Origin: a virus
Direction: 5' to 3' (one strand)
DNA length: 34,091 nucleotides
Virus record (IMG/VR): IMGVR_UViG_3300010885_027546
Span: 1 to 34,091 of that record
In this document: piece after piece, positions 1 to 6,572 of the stretch
Position numbering within the stretch: the stretch's first letter is position 1
Layout: every line of letters starts with the position of its first letter
Made by a program: the position numbers and the translations under genes
The notes under the pieces: model-generated
What the model was told of the DNA's origin: nothing
The model's database searches: none
The model's input: the letters and a program-made list of their open reading frames with translations, nothing else

Positions 1-1
1 C

Positions 2-157
2 ATGTGGCCCATCCGCCACCAACGCGGCTGCAAGACCTACTCAGCATGGTGCTCGGACTGCAACGCAGCGCTGTTCCCAGAAGTTGTTGGCAGGTTCCCG
101 CGCAACGTCCAAGAGTTCAACGATTTTGAAGATACCCAACAAAAGGAGAACGTATGA
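2..157 (+). CDS. Small cysteine-containing protein, possibly 5'-truncated
   Basis: An open frame of 51 codons runs from an ATG at the window edge to a TGA that overlaps the next start codon as ATGA. That overlap is the usual operon junction in this window and supports translation. Three cysteines (one CxxC pair preceded by a single Cys) suggest half of a zinc ribbon or knuckle. The ATG at base 2 may be internal, so the protein may begin outside the window. An AAGGAG ribosome site for the next gene lies inside its last codons. I do not recognise a family. Confidence 0.5.
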   Translation: MWPIRHQRGCKTYSAWCSDCNAALFPEVVGRFPRNVQEFNDFEDTQQKENV

Positions 158-1389
158 CCTCAGTAATGCCACGCAAGGCAGCCCCTCCCCCGCCTACACA
201 GGCAGAGCTTGACGCCGCTCGCGCTGCGTCCAAGAAACTCATCGAGAAGGCTCGCGCCTTCATCGTGCTCGACCATCCGTTCTTTGCCACCATCATGCTC
301 AAGCGCCCGTTCGTTGAGCGCCTTGATGTGGGGACTCTCGCCGTGACCACCAGCGGCACCATCTACTACAACCCGCTGTTCGTCGCGGAGCAAACCACCG
401 ACAACATGGTGTGGGCCATCTGCCACGAGATCATGCACTACGCATCAGGCCACGGCATACGCCGCCAGCACCGCGACCCAAGGAAGTGGAACTACGCCGG
501 AGACATGTGGATAAACGATACCTTAAACAAGGCACAAGTTGGCCAGAAGATCGAAGGGTGCATCGACATACCAGGATCCGCCGAGCGCACCTGCGAGGAG
601 ATCTACGCATCATTCCCGCCAGATGATGACGGCGGTGACGAGGGTGACGGTCCAGGCCAAGGCCCCGGCAAAGGTCGTGGCCAAGGCAACGGCGAGCCCA
701 ACCCCGACCCTATCGGCGACGACATGGAGGACGATGCACCGAGCGACAGCGACAAGGCCGAGATTGACGCCAACCGCAAGATCGAGGTGTCCGAGGCCGC
801 ACAAGTTGCCAAGATGAAGGGCAAGCTGCCCGGTGTGCTGCAAGCGTTCGCCGAGGCGACCGTCGAGAGCAAGACCCCATGGTTCGATGTGCTTGAGCGC
901 TTCATGACCGAGAAGACCACGGTCGACCAAAGCTGGGCGCGCCCCAACCGCCGCTACGTTCCCGATGTGTATCTGCCCACCAACGCCAGCGAGGGTGCCA
1001 TGGGCGAGGTTGTGATTCAGGTCGACATCTCAGGGTCAGTCAGCCGCGAGGAGATACGTCACTACAACGGGCACATGAAGCGCATCGTCGAGCAGTGCAA
1101 GCCCAACAAGGTACACGTTATCTACACCGATACCGAGGTGCAGCACCACGACGAGTTCGACAAGCCCGAGGACGTGCAGATCAACTTCCACTCAGGCGGC
1201 GGTACGCACATGCCAGCAGGTATGGATTACATACAGGAGAAAGGTATCGACCCTGCCGTGTTCATCACACTGACTGACGGGTACACAAGCTGGGACGAGG
1301 AGCCACCGTTTCCCACCGTGCACTGCATCAGCAGCGACCAAGAAGCGCCCTACGGCACCAACATCCACTTCGACCTCAACGCGGAGTAA
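154..1389 (+). CDS. Phage metallopeptidase-like protein with C-terminal vWA-like domain
   Basis: The 411-residue protein has an N-terminal zincin-type motif HEIMHYASGH (residues 91-100), giving the HExxHxxxxH zinc ligand pattern of the DUF2201 'putative metallopeptidase' family. A disordered Gly/Pro/Asp-rich linker follows (about 156-205). The C-terminal part resembles a von Willebrand A fold with a MIDAS-like DISGS at 291-295. In bacteria and phages this family usually sits beside a MoxR-type AAA ATPase; that partner would lie left of the window. AAGGAG sits seven bases before the ATG. The biochemical role in phages is not established, so peptidase activity is inferred from the ligands only. 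Confidence 0.85.
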   Translation: MTSVMPRKAAPPPPTQAELDAARAASKKLIEKARAFIVLDHPFFATIMLKRPFVERLDVGTLAVTTSGTIYYNPLFVAEQTTDNMVWAICHEIMHYASGHGIRRQHRDPRKWNYAGDMWINDTLNKAQVGQKIEGCIDIPGSAERTCEEIYASFPPDDDGGDEGDGPGQGPGKGRGQGNGEPNPDPIGDDMEDDAPSDSDKAEIDANRKIEVSEAAQVAKMKGKLPGVLQAFAEATVESKTPWFDVLERFMTEKTTVDQSWARPNRRYVPDVYLPTNASEGAMGEVVIQVDISGSVSREEIRHYNGHMKRIVEQCKPNKVHVIYTDTEVQHHDEFDKPEDVQINFHSGGGTHMPAGMDYIQEKGIDPAVFITLTDGYTSWDEEPPFPTVHCISSDQEAPYGTNIHFDLNAE

Positions 1390-1392
1390 ATC

Positions 1393-1800
1393 ATGGGCTA
1401 CAGAACAAACGGCAAATGGATAATCACCGGCCCTGTAGACAAGGTGATAACAGCACTGGTCAGTATGAGGTTGGAAATACCAGAGCACAAGGAGGCTGGC
1501 TTTGACAGCTTTGAATCATTTCAATCAGATGGTGTGGGGTACGTACGCTTTGAGTTTGAGGACTGGAAGTGGTACCCAAGCTACGGAGACGTTCAATGGT
1601 TCGAGAGTGTATGGAACTGGTTAGATGCGCATCATGAAGACTTCGAGCTTTCTGGCAAGCGAGTCCATATCGGGGAAGACAGCGAAGTAGAAGCACACGA
1701 GTTCGGGACTGATTCCATAGACCTTTATGTGTCTACCAGTTTCAACGACGAGGAACCTGCGAGCGGAGAGCCCTTGATTAAAGAAGAAAGCTGGTCATGA
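1393..1800 (+). CDS. Acidic hypothetical phage protein (MGYR-type start)
   Basis: A 135-residue acidic protein, rich in Glu, Asp and aromatic residues, follows the vWA gene after three bases. Its opening MGYR resembles a loose group of phage proteins that start MGYRS and are of unknown function; this is recalled, not searched. GGAG lies within the end of the upstream gene. Its stop overlaps the next start as ATGA, so it is part of the same transcript. The high negative charge would also fit a DNA-mimic or inhibitor, but nothing specific supports this. Confidence 0.75.
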   Translation: MGYRTNGKWIITGPVDKVITALVSMRLEIPEHKEAGFDSFESFQSDGVGYVRFEFEDWKWYPSYGDVQWFESVWNWLDAHHEDFELSGKRVHIGEDSEVEAHEFGTDSIDLYVSTSFNDEEPASGEPLIKEESWS

Positions 1801-1985
1801 CCGCCGTCACCCAATGGGAGCTGCACCTGCGTGTCGTTGAGTTCGAGCACAAGACACATATCGAGCTGCGCAATAAATGGTCGAGCCCTGCACCGGAGCC
1901 GATTGTTGTTGATCGACGAATTGCCATGAAGGAAGTGCTTGACCTTGTACTTGCCCAACAAGTAGCCAAGAGAATGAGCGGTTGA
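1797..1985 (+). CDS. Hypothetical protein
   Basis: A 62-residue protein begins at an ATGA overlap with the preceding gene and ends one base before the next start. It is mixed charged with a predicted C-terminal helix (residues about 42-60). There is no strong Shine-Dalgarno sequence, so translation is probably coupled to the upstream gene. No family is recognised. The main support is the tight operon placement. Confidence 0.6.
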   Translation: MTAVTQWELHLRVVEFEHKTHIELRNKWSSPAPEPIVVDRRIAMKEVLDLVLAQQVAKRMSG

Positions 1986-1986
1986 T

Positions 1987-2313
1987 ATGGCGATGGCAAA
2001 TGAAACTTTTGCTGAACATGCCAAGTGGCTGGCCTTTCAACGCAACCGATTCAACTGGCCCAAGCACTGGCAGGTTGTGATCTTCAAGATTCATCGGGAG
2101 CAGAATGTTTTGGATTACACCGGCAGGTACCTAGTGCTGCCGTCCAACCCGGACTACAAGCAGTACCTGGACGAGATGGAGATGTCATGGGCAGCCCCCC
2201 AAACAACCCTGAGAACTTTTCCAGAACCACCGCCCATGCACCTAGGACCCGTCGAGTTCGACTCGATGGAAGACATTGACAAATGGGCAGCAGTTGCCCA
2301 CAGACTTAGATAG
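1987..2313 (+). CDS. Hypothetical protein
   Basis: A 108-residue protein starts two codons before an alternative in-frame ATG (position 1993); either could be used. It is rich in Trp, Phe and Pro, with no signal peptide or membrane segment. It sits directly between two other phage genes on the same strand. I do not recognise the family. Confidence 0.65.
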   Translation: MAMANETFAEHAKWLAFQRNRFNWPKHWQVVIFKIHREQNVLDYTGRYLVLPSNPDYKQYLDEMEMSWAAPQTTLRTFPEPPPMHLGPVEFDSMEDIDKWAAVAHRLR

Positions 2314-2321
2314 GAAAAACC

Positions 2322-3155
2322 ATGGACTACAAATATTTCAACGACCTGTTTAACACCAGGAAAAAAGGGCGCGACTACAAGGTATTTCACCAATACCGCG
2401 CACTGTGCAAAGATGAAAACGATAACCTGCTCGTGACAGGAACTACTTGGAATTACCCAGTAACTAAGGTTAACGGCGAGAATAGAACGAAGGCCGAACG
2501 TGTACTGGCGCGGGACAGGGTGTACGCCACGATCTCCCCGGATAGCGTGATGACGTTGATGCGGGATGTGGCCGACCAAGGCGTATACAACCTGTTCAAC
2601 AAGCTCATTGCCTGTGCTTATCTTGAATGCGACAACAACACCTACTCCCGCACAGCCAAGTATCGTATTCTGAAGCGAGGAAGCAAAGCAAGCGTAACTA
2701 AATGGGACGTGCCAGCAGTCAAGGGTCTTCAGATCAATCTGGCAACAGGCACCATCGTTACTGCGCCAGCAGACATGAAGAAAGTCACAGACCGGAAAGC
2801 AGCAGCACCCATCTACAAGCGCGTCGATGAAGTTGTCAAACTCATGACCGTACTGCGCCGTATGGGTGATATCAACGACGTAGACTTGAAAGGGTGGGGT
2901 AACTACACAGCCTTGATGAAGGTTGACAAGTCTATGGACGATGCGAACATCGTTGCTCTGGCCGAGGCTGCTTACAGGAAAGCAAAGTCAACTACCAGTG
3001 GGACTCCGGAGGCGTTTGATGGGGCTACCCGAACGTGGGTTCCCTCCGTTGAACAAGCCGCTAACTTCGAGAAGCGCCTCATTGCCAACGCCCGTAGGCA
3101 CCTGACCAGAGTCCTGAAAGAAGAACACGGCGGCTTTGCGCTGGTGCCGAAGTAA
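2322..3155 (+). CDS. Hypothetical phage protein, 277 residues
   Basis: A soluble Lys/Arg-rich protein with an AGGAAA ribosome site before its ATG. The C-terminal third (about residues 165-275) is strongly helical and basic, which would suit nucleic acid contact. No catalytic motif stands out. It lies between small accessory genes and an unrecognised 228-residue protein; the pair may be functionally linked because they are the two largest genes of this accessory stretch. No family assigned. Confidence 0.75.
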   Translation: MDYKYFNDLFNTRKKGRDYKVFHQYRALCKDENDNLLVTGTTWNYPVTKVNGENRTKAERVLARDRVYATISPDSVMTLMRDVADQGVYNLFNKLIACAYLECDNNTYSRTAKYRILKRGSKASVTKWDVPAVKGLQINLATGTIVTAPADMKKVTDRKAAAPIYKRVDEVVKLMTVLRRMGDINDVDLKGWGNYTALMKVDKSMDDANIVALAEAAYRKAKSTTSGTPEAFDGATRTWVPSVEQAANFEKRLIANARRHLTRVLKEEHGGFALVPK

Positions 3156-3198
3156 CCCATCAACCACAACACTAATTTTCAACACAAAGGAAACCACT

Positions 3199-3885
3199 AT
3201 GGCCTACGCAGCAATCACAGACACCCTCAAGAACGACGTCACATCAAAAATACGCAGCCTGAAAGTTGCTGAGGTGAACACCATGCCCGCCCCGGATACG
3301 GTGATGACAAAGATCAACGAAAACACCGAGCTGTTCGAACACGCAGTGAGCCTTCTATGGGCAAATACCGAGCCCGACCTACGCCCTCGCTTGGAGAAGT
3401 ACAACGCGACGGCAGCAATTAGATTCAAGTTCCATGTACCCGCCGAGTACAGCAAAGATGGCAGCACAACGCGAGAGGTTCAAGTCCGGTTCCCCTGCGT
3501 AAAGAGAGTGCCGTGCACAGTAGCGACAACCACCGGTTATGGCGCGCAGACTGAGGGTGTGTTCGAAATCGACTTCGCTGCATCCCCGCTGTTCACCGAG
3601 TACGCCGAGGTTTTCAAGAACTATGTGGAATGTGTTAACCGATGGGACGAGGTAGCCAACCAGGTCACCAACTTCCTGGACAGCTGCAAGTCGGTCAACG
3701 AGGCGCTCAAGCTATGGCCTGATGTCGCGCGCTACTTGCCGAAAGCAAGCATCGCCAAAGTCAACGAAAAATCCGTCAAGCAAACCAGAGACGCGTCTAC
3801 TGCCTTGGCAGCGCTGCAAGCCATTAACATGGACCAGGTCAACACGTCCACCGTCCTGGCACGGATGGCTGGGGCCACCGTCTAG
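3199..3885 (+). CDS. Hypothetical phage protein, 228 residues
   Basis: I chose the ATG preceded by AAAGGA rather than an upstream in-frame ATG that overlaps the previous gene. The predicted product starts MAYAAITDTL, is soluble and mostly helical at both ends, with a beta-rich middle (about 75-130). There are no recognisable active-site motifs. A 68-base gap with a promoter-like sequence follows, so this is probably the last gene of its transcription unit. Confidence 0.75.
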   Translation: MAYAAITDTLKNDVTSKIRSLKVAEVNTMPAPDTVMTKINENTELFEHAVSLLWANTEPDLRPRLEKYNATAAIRFKFHVPAEYSKDGSTTREVQVRFPCVKRVPCTVATTTGYGAQTEGVFEIDFAASPLFTEYAEVFKNYVECVNRWDEVANQVTNFLDSCKSVNEALKLWPDVARYLPKASIAKVNEKSVKQTRDASTALAALQAINMDQVNTSTVLARMAGATV

Positions 3886-3910
3886 GGTTTAACCTAATAT
3901 CTCCATAGTT

Positions 3911-3925
3911 GCTTACACGTATACT
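3911..3925 (+). promoter_or_regulatory. Inverted-repeat operator-like motif overlapping a -10 box
   Basis: GCTTAC-AC-GTATAC is an imperfect inverted repeat, and its right arm forms TATACT, a good -10 hexamer. No convincing -35 lies 16-18 bases upstream, so the promoter may need an activator. The next start codon is 29 bases downstream. The same motif recurs near several other gene starts in this window, which is why I list it. Confidence 0.45.
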
Positions 3926-3953
3926 AATAATTTAATAAAACAAAGGTGCTTAC

Positions 3954-4409
3954 ATGAACACAATGACTGCTGCCTTGCGGGAAGCCGGGGCCCCTATCCC
4001 CCCGCTCAAGTACCGTATCTGGCACTGGCTTAAAGACCATCCAGAGCACACAGCCAAGGAAATCACGGCGGCTCTGATGCTGACCTACGAGCCCGGCCAG
4101 GCCATTCTCGACTTGGAACGCGCCGGTGTTATCAAGGCGTACTCAGACATCACCAAGCGCATCAACCCGGTGAGCAAACAACCTTGGAAGATCAAACGCT
4201 ACAGCGTCACCAACCACCGCGAGTATGTACAGGCCCCGCGCAAGCATCAGGTGCCAAAAAGCAAACCACCAACACTGGTCAGCATACCCGCGCATACACC
4301 TGTGCCAACGCCAGCGGCAGATGACTTTAGCCCAGAAAGTTTGGTGAGCAAGCTCACGCTGATGCAAGTCAAGTCCCTGTACGTCTATCTACACGGAGTA
4401 TTCAAATGA
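3954..4409 (+). CDS. Hypothetical protein with probable winged-helix N-terminus
   Basis: In this 151-residue protein, residues 18-60 (IWHWLKDHPEHTAKEITAAL followed by a second helix and the LERAGVI turn) read like a winged helix-turn-helix used to bind DNA. A Pro/Lys-rich linker (about 90-125) leads to a short C-terminal helix. The leader contains AACAAAGGTG then TTAC abutting the ATG, an arrangement also seen before the gene at 11649. It overlaps the next gene as ATGA. It could be an early regulator; the target is unknown. Confidence 0.7.
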   Translation: MNTMTAALREAGAPIPPLKYRIWHWLKDHPEHTAKEITAALMLTYEPGQAILDLERAGVIKAYSDITKRINPVSKQPWKIKRYSVTNHREYVQAPRKHQVPKSKPPTLVSIPAHTPVPTPAADDFSPESLVSKLTLMQVKSLYVYLHGVFK

Positions 4410-4606
4410 AATGGATTAAACAACTGCTGCGCCACCCAACGCCGCTTGAGCTGGCGACCAAGGAGCTTAACGAGCTGGAGCACAGCAAACTCAAAGCCAC
4501 GGCTGAGCGCGAGTGGGCGTATCACCGCATCAAATACACCGAGCAGCGTATCGGCTTCCTGCAAACCTACATAGAAGATCAAGTGCAGCCGCAGTCGCAG
4601 TCCTGA
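4406..4606 (+). CDS. Small coiled-coil hypothetical protein
   Basis: A 66-residue protein with a long charged helix (about 12-58) of coiled-coil character. GGAG lies upstream of the ATG, and the start overlaps the preceding stop by four bases. No family is recognised. The location in a run of small early genes suggests a host-modulating or accessory role, but this is inference from context only. Confidence 0.65.
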   Translation: MKWIKQLLRHPTPLELATKELNELEHSKLKATAEREWAYHRIKYTEQRIGFLQTYIEDQVQPQSQS

Positions 4607-4630
4607 GAACCCTCAAGTCAGAGGCAGTGT

Positions 4631-4774
4631 GTGAAGCATGACGACGACCCGTTTCTTAAAACAGAACAGTTTTTCGACTGCCTCGATAGGTGGATGCGCA
4701 ATGCGCAGTGTGTTTGTTTGGCGCTGGCGCTCATTGCAATTGGCTTTCTTGTCTATGTTTTATTGATGGGGTGA
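4631..4774 (+). CDS. Tiny single-span membrane protein (GTG start)
   Basis: A 47-residue frame starts at GTG with AGAGG six bases upstream. The N-terminal part is charged and acidic; residues about 28-46 (CVCLALALIAIGFLVYVLLM) form one transmembrane helix. The stop is five bases before the next small membrane protein. It was found by reading the gap between genes. Phage early regions often carry such peptides; the function is unknown. It should not be called a holin without lysis genes nearby, and none are visible here. Confidence 0.5.
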   Translation: MKHDDDPFLKTEQFFDCLDRWMRNAQCVCLALALIAIGFLVYVLLMG

Positions 4775-4779
4775 CTCCA

Positions 4780-4896
4780 ATGTTCTTAGACCTCGTTTGT
4801 TTGTTCCTCATCCTGTCTGGTTCGCTGGGCTGGGTGATGTTTTGTTTTTTCTATTTTTATATCTTGCTGACACGGCCTAGGGGGTTAAACAAATGA
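4780..4896 (+). CDS. Tiny membrane protein
   Basis: A 38-residue product starts at an ATG preceded by GGGGTGA. Nearly the whole chain (residues 2-32) is hydrophobic and aromatic, ending in a short positive tail, consistent with one inner-membrane helix. Its stop overlaps the next start as ATGA. An in-frame upstream ATG would lengthen it but overlaps the previous membrane protein, so I prefer the short form. Confidence 0.5.
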   Translation: MFLDLVCLFLILSGSLGWVMFCFFYFYILLTRPRGLNK

Positions 4897-5003
4897 CACA
4901 GCAAGAATTTGACCGACTCGTTGCGTTGGACATCCAGCGCTTAGTTGCAAAGGCACAAGCGGAATACGAAGCTGCACAAGACGACGAAGGAGAAGAAGCA
5001 TGA
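4893..5003 (+). CDS. Tiny acidic helical protein
   Basis: A 36-residue frame is bounded on both sides by ATGA overlaps and preceded by a GGGGG-rich ribosome site. The predicted product is a single amphipathic helix ending in an acidic run. An AAGGAG for the next gene is embedded in its last codons. No family recognised. The evidence is operon geometry, not homology. Confidence 0.5.
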   Translation: MTQQEFDRLVALDIQRLVAKAQAEYEAAQDDEGEEA

Positions 5004-5314
5004 CTGTATGGTATGAGTGGGACTGCGAATTGCAGACCGTAGTTGACAGCGAAGAACATGAGGCAGGTGAGGTGTTAGACCACCGATTTCAGGCAAGCTA
5101 CCAGCGCGTCAAAGACTACATTGAAACAACAGTACCGGACGAGGGCTGCAAATTCGTTGCGGTGCTTGTCCTCACTGACGACAACAACAGGGCATGGGCT
5201 TACGTTGAGGACGGCAAGCTGCCTGAGTTTTTCCTCGACGCATACAACAGTGAGTACCGAAAGGTTCCGAAGATGTTCCACGCTGAGGTAGCGAAGGCTA
5301 AGGACGAGGCATGA
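5000..5314 (+). CDS. Hypothetical acidic protein
   Basis: A 104-residue acidic soluble protein with AAGGAG before the ATG and ATGA overlaps at both ends. It has alternating hydrophobic strands around residues 43-75, suggesting a small alpha/beta fold. No catalytic motif or family is recognised. Confidence 0.65.
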   Translation: MTVWYEWDCELQTVVDSEEHEAGEVLDHRFQASYQRVKDYIETTVPDEGCKFVAVLVLTDDNNRAWAYVEDGKLPEFFLDAYNSEYRKVPKMFHAEVAKAKDEA

Positions 5315-5517
5315 AAGTCACTAAAGACCAGACCCGAAAGGACGGGGTACGTACTGTCACGGTGCAGCTTGACGAAGATGAATTTTTCCGTGCGTTTAAA
5401 GAGGACCGCTACTACCGCCTTGGCGGGCAGGTAGATGATGTTGTGAAAAGCCATGTCATCACCGAATCCGAGCGCGTGTATTGGTGCAGCATTGAACAGA
5501 AGTGGGTGAACGCATGA
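5311..5517 (+). CDS. Hypothetical protein
   Basis: A 68-residue protein translated from an ATGA overlap with good AAGGA/GAGG upstream. It is mixed charged, with Tyr- and Arg-rich turns around residues 28-40, and no membrane segment. It is flanked on both sides by overlapping genes, which supports real coding. Family not recognised. Confidence 0.6.
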   Translation: MKVTKDQTRKDGVRTVTVQLDEDEFFRAFKEDRYYRLGGQVDDVVKSHVITESERVYWCSIEQKWVNA

Positions 5518-5741
5518 AGCAAACAATAAAACCCTGTTACTTTGCAAGCGGTACTTGCATAAACTGCGATGCGTCCGAGCGTGGGGTTTGCGAGGGATGG
5601 GTATGCTCACCCAAGCGCCCGTGGGTAGGTCTGACGGATGAGGAAATCCAAGCAACCCACGACACCTATCACAAACGCATGGGGCCGATGGAGTATGCCC
5701 AAGCCATTGAAGCCAAACTCAAGGAGAAGAACAATGGATGA
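5514..5741 (+). CDS. Small cysteine-rich hypothetical protein
   Basis: I start this 75-residue protein at the ATG that overlaps the preceding TGA. An alternative start four codons upstream is less consistent with its neighbours. Five cysteines lie in residues 8-32 (C..., CxxC, then C...C), a pattern that could bind zinc. The C-terminal half is a charged helix. No family recognised. Confidence 0.6.
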   Translation: MKQTIKPCYFASGTCINCDASERGVCEGWVCSPKRPWVGLTDEEIQATHDTYHKRMGPMEYAQAIEAKLKEKNNG

Positions 5742-5913
5742 CAAAGAACTGCTCGATTTTGTTGAGCAAGAACTGTTTTACGTAATGTTGAATGGCGTTG
5801 CAGTTTTAGACCATCTTGGTTATACCGAATTTGAGGCTGGCTCTTGGTCAGTGTCGTTCCGCGCAGACGAGGTTTCCCGGTTGTTGGACATGGCGAGAGG
5901 AAAGAACACATGA
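5734..5913 (+). CDS. Hypothetical acidic protein
   Basis: A 59-residue protein beginning at an ATG eight bases inside the previous gene, with AAGGAG upstream. It is acidic and helical at both ends. Its stop overlaps the NrdR-like gene start as ATGA. No family recognised. Confidence 0.55.
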   Translation: MDDKELLDFVEQELFYVMLNGVAVLDHLGYTEFEAGSWSVSFRADEVSRLLDMARGKNT

Positions 5914-6149
5914 ACTGCCCGCACTGTCAGATCGAATCCAACGGTAATGTGCTGGAGACGCGCAAACAAGATGGCGAGATCATTCGCAAGCGCAGCTGCG
6001 GTAAGTGCGGCAAGAACTTCTATAGCCGTGAAGCACCCGACGCATCGCTCATCATGAAGCGCGCCAGGCCCGACAAGATCGCAGCGCGGGCTGACGTGGA
6101 GCCCGGCCCGAAGGTCACAAGCTTAGAAGCATTTAAGGCATGGCGATAA
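5910..6149 (+). CDS. NrdR-like zinc ribbon protein without ATP-cone
   Basis: Residues 1-40 carry two CxxC knuckles (CPHC and CGKC) around a TRKQDGEIIRKR segment, very close to the zinc ribbon of the ribonucleotide reductase repressor NrdR. NrdR itself is about 150 residues with a nucleotide-binding ATP-cone; this 79-residue protein stops before that domain. It could bind DNA but should not sense dATP in the NrdR way. The start overlaps the preceding gene as ATGA and has a strong GAGAGGAAAG leader. It may be a phage regulator of host nucleotide genes; that is inference. Confidence 0.75.
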   Translation: MNCPHCQIESNGNVLETRKQDGEIIRKRSCGKCGKNFYSREAPDASLIMKRARPDKIAARADVEPGPKVTSLEAFKAWR

Positions 6150-6211
6150 AGATTGCTACCCCATTCTGGACACACTGGTGTCCGCTGCCAAAGAAACCAA
6201 AGGAAAATTAA

Positions 6212-6568
6212 ATGTCATTTTTTCAAGACCCACGATCAATTGCCAACCAAAGTGCAGAAGCACAAGCGGTAGAAGATAAATACGACCACGCCGTAGACGC
6301 AATGAGGCAGTCACAGATGTACAACGGAGCACCAAATGTGATGGGCGCAGGTGCATCTTTTGGGGGCCTCAGCAATTACGCAATCGTGAATTCGAATTCA
6401 CCATGGTTGGGGGTTAGAGATGATTTCTTAGGCAACTTCAAGGTGAAGAAAGCCTACAACGGGTTCACTATCGAGACAGCAAAAGGCGAGGTCATCCTCT
6501 GCCCCGAAATGTCGGACATTGGCGCGCAGATTGTTGCTTACCTCATAGCAAATAGATTGGAGACGTGA
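6212..6568 (+). CDS. Hypothetical protein preceding the DNA polymerase
   Basis: A 118-residue protein with AAAGGAA before its ATG. It has a charged N-terminal helix, a Gly/Asn-rich middle (about 40-65) and a small alpha/beta C-terminal part. It ends four bases before the polymerase start, so the two are very likely co-transcribed. I do not recognise it. Confidence 0.7.
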   Translation: MSFFQDPRSIANQSAEAQAVEDKYDHAVDAMRQSQMYNGAPNVMGAGASFGGLSNYAIVNSNSPWLGVRDDFLGNFKVKKAYNGFTIETAKGEVILCPEMSDIGAQIVAYLIANRLET

Positions 6569-6572
6569 TTGC

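Noticed and set aside
3886-3900. TAGG-GTTTAA-CCTA hairpin as terminator
   Set aside because: Only four pairs and no T-tract.
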